A DNA stretch of 64,000 nucleotides from Bretschneidera sinensis (Eukaryota; Streptophyta; Magnoliopsida; Brassicales; Akaniaceae). The notes beneath the pieces are model-generated. The model saw only the letters and a program-made list of their open reading frames with translations. It did no database searches and was not told the DNA's origin. Below, in pieces: positions 62,101-64,000 of this stretch (position 1 is the stretch's first letter; every line of letters starts with the position of its first letter). The stretch is taken from assembly GCA_023935145.1 (NCBI GenBank), contig CM043705.1, positions 87,950,084-88,014,083 of the forward strand, in the 5' to 3' direction. Both the position numbers and the translations under genes were made by a program.

Positions 62101-62566
62101 TATTGGTCCTTTCAGGAAGACTCATAGACCATTTGAAGGTATTAAGGGAGCAGTTACTGTTGTAATAGATAACTACAGTATTATACTGCAATTTCAGAGG
62201 ACACTTTATTTTCATTTTTGTGATCTTGGTTACTGCTGTGTCCTTGATGACTTGGGGTACTTTTATTTCTTACTATTCACACCTTGTACCATTTGGGTTA
62301 CTTAGTACTATACACTACTTTCGCTTTCCAGAGAAGCAAACATTTTCAATTTTCTATGTTGTTCGAGGTGCATATTTGTCATGCTGATAAATTTTACTCA
62401 CATCTAATGTGTAAGTTTGGATGCTTAAAATCATTTTTTTCTATATTATGGATTCCAGGTGGAGGGAATGAACAGTTTGGTTTCTGAACTTGCTGTTGTA
62501 GCTGCACAAGAGAAAACCATGCTTGATGAATGCGAAGCTCTTTTGGCTTCTACAGCAGCAATGCAG
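56199..62566 (+). CDS. AUG8: QWRF-motif microtubule protein, AUGMIN subunit 8 type (3' end outside window)
   Basis: Five exons are in the window: 56199-57512, 58011-58130, 60838-60954, 61041-61130 and 62459-62566. All are in phase 0 with GT-AG introns, giving 583 aa so far. The last exon or exons lie beyond 64000, since At4g30710 is about 640 aa as I recall. The N-terminal 400 residues are basic and rich in Ser, Pro and Arg ([18 protein letters not shown] and similar), a microtubule-binding and phosphorylation-rich region. The hallmark QWRF is at residues 418-421 ([12 protein letters not shown]), followed by a conserved helical DUF566 domain. AUG8 belongs to the plant augmin complex, which recruits gamma-tubulin to existing microtubules in spindle and phragmoplast. 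EDE1 and SCO3 are paralogues, so the exact subfamily is inferred, helped by the neighbouring FAD oxidoreductase fragment. No break is seen. Confidence 0.88.
59240..59480 (+). mobile_element. LINE 3'-end relic in an AUG8 intron
   Basis: Degenerate frames read [10 protein letters not shown], then [11 protein letters not shown] and RGPQL.TW. These follow the order of the plant LINE reverse-transcriptase tail (RWFGHV ... VEG ... RGRPK.TW). Frames change between pieces and no target duplication was identified. It lies in the 2.7-kb second intron. Confidence 0.5.
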
Positions 62567-64000
62567 GTGAGAACAAATGTATTATGGTTGCAGACAAGGC
62601 ATGCACAAAAATAAAAACCTTAATCCTTTGACACCATAGCATCTTCAGTTAATGGATAGATGTTTGTAGGAACTTGTTGCTATGACTCCAGATTGTCATT
62701 ACTGTGCATCAGGAAGATTTATATCCCATTAGTGAATTACTATTAATGAGAAAGCCAGAGGATTTATAATTAGTTTAATTGCTCATTTTCACTTCATCTA
62801 AATTCTAGGTTCTTTTGATTGTACTTTCTTTGATTTTGTCTTTCATTATGGCTAAATTTTAAAGCTGTTGCTTTGTTGTTATTGCATTTTGTCATTATAT
62901 ATGTTCCCTATGCTATCATCTCCAGTTAGAAAGTTTTTAAAAGTTCATCCATTCTTTCCTTTAAAAAAAACTTTGCTCTCTTCGATACTTAGTTGATCTT
63001 CGTAGTGATGGATCGTACACAAAAGTCTGCTCATCGAATGAGTAAAATAAGTATCTATCTCAAGGGAGACACATGTTCTGCTGTGGAGGTTCTCATTTGA
63101 GATTAAATATACATCATTGAAGTTTCTTTTGTTTTTGAAAAATCTCAGAACGGCATAAGGACAGGATTTTCTTTTCTTTTTCATTCTATTATATGGAAGT
63201 AGAGAGGAATGGTCTCTTAGGGTTCATATTTTATGCTGCGCTCTTTATCACCCTAGCCTACCAGCTAGATGTTTATATTCAGTCTTCTCACATAGGATAC
63301 TTTTTAGAATTTTCTCATAGACCAAGTTTGAATTTTGACAGATAGGTTTGATATGAGTAACAGAAGCGCACTTGATATTCTTATGGACTTGGAAAAGGGT
63401 TTTCCAAATGTAGCAAATGCTATAACTTGACATGCTTGAACATGTATGCCACTAGGGGGTGATGCGTTAGTTTGTCTGGTCCAAATTTGTATATAAACTG
63501 ACCCTCTTAAGTGTGTTAGTTAGCTCAAGGAATGTCTGTCTTTAAGTTGTCTGCTTGTGTGGGATCCTGATTGGGCTAGTGTTGAATCGTGGTTATGTGA
63601 TTTAATGTTACCCATTTTGATCATGTGAGATATGGATGAAGGATGGCAATTCTAGCCTGGTTAGATATCGAAGGGGTTGGGGTCAATTAATGCCAGTTGA
63701 TGTCTTCATGGTTCTCTTGTCATGTACCTATTGGTCCTTTGTCACATAGCAATCTAATTGGCTGGCCTAGTCCAATCTATTTGTTAACATGGCTTTAAAG
63801 TTTTTTTTTTTTGGCTTTAAAGGAAGTTGATATCTTAAAAAAAAAGTTTTTTTTTTCATGTGTGGGACCATATGAACTGGGTACAAGTAGAATTTGTAAA
63901 TTCAAGCTCTATTTTTGCCTTTTTTTTTTTTGCAAATTTCAGACTGGTCAATTAATACCAGTTGTCAATGGCTTCTTTGTTCTATTGTCATATGCCCATT
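62567..64000 (+). other. AUG8 intron running off the window
   Basis: Starts with a consensus donor (CAG|GTGAGA) at 62567. No further coding exon is visible to 64000. It contains T-runs and an imperfect direct repeat of about 55 bp (63684- and 63946-) sharing gtcaattaat and ccagttg. Confidence 0.6.

Noticed and set aside
1..64000. CRISPR array, operon, bacterial gene cluster or integrated virus
   Set aside because: Spliced plant genes throughout; the tandem repeats have no spacer structure, and the only retroviral-type sequences are plant LTR elements without an envelope gene.

Overview
This is a stretch of eudicot plant nuclear genome. Genes are split by short GT-AG introns in an AT-rich background, intergenic space holds LTR retrotransposons, MITE-like elements and a tRNA-derived SINE, and every recognisable protein is closest to a land-plant family. 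The species cannot be named from the sequence. Exon joins were made by hand from splice signals, reading frame and remembered family sequence; no search was run.

Layout, left to right. (1) 769-3859 (+): a two-exon leucine-rich-repeat receptor kinase of the non-RD type, like Arabidopsis At2g24130. (2) 4404-9807: a decayed Ty1/copia element on the minus strand with both LTRs and a 5-bp target duplication. (3) 10826-12584: a 1.76-kb non-autonomous LTR element, also minus, carrying one small acidic reading frame of its own. (4) 15250-16783 (-): a DUF593/GTD-binding coiled-coil (myosin-binding type) gene. (5) 19112-23611 (-): a six-exon calcineurin-B-like EF-hand gene, 175 aa. (6) 26024-27584 (+): an Elongin-B-like ubiquitin-fold protein. 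(7) 28189-33248 (-): a RING-finger gene split by a 4.3-kb gypsy-type derivative (28958-33238) and also carrying a nonsense codon. (8) 35126-39407 (-): the U4/U6 snRNP WD40 protein PRP4, with a probable leader exon near 41.7 kb. (9) 44607-45365 (+): the last three exons of an FAD-dependent oxidoreductase, frameshifted and lacking its 5' part. (10) 45.4-53.9 kb: a gene-empty AT-rich stretch. (11) 56199 to beyond the right edge (+): a QWRF-motif protein of the AUG8 (augmin subunit 8) type.

The genes are ordinary housekeeping or signalling genes and do not form an operon-like system. Two neighbour pairs look like retained microsynteny: LRR-RLK with DUF593 (as At2g24130/At2g24140) and FAD oxidoreductase with AUG8 (as At4g30720/At4g30710). 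I found no convincing new biological system. The most unusual material is in the mobile elements: an antisense, intron-containing gene inside the gypsy-type derivative, a small LTR element with a private reading frame, a duplicated primer-binding site in the copia element, and an insertion site whose empty allele can be read directly from the target duplication.
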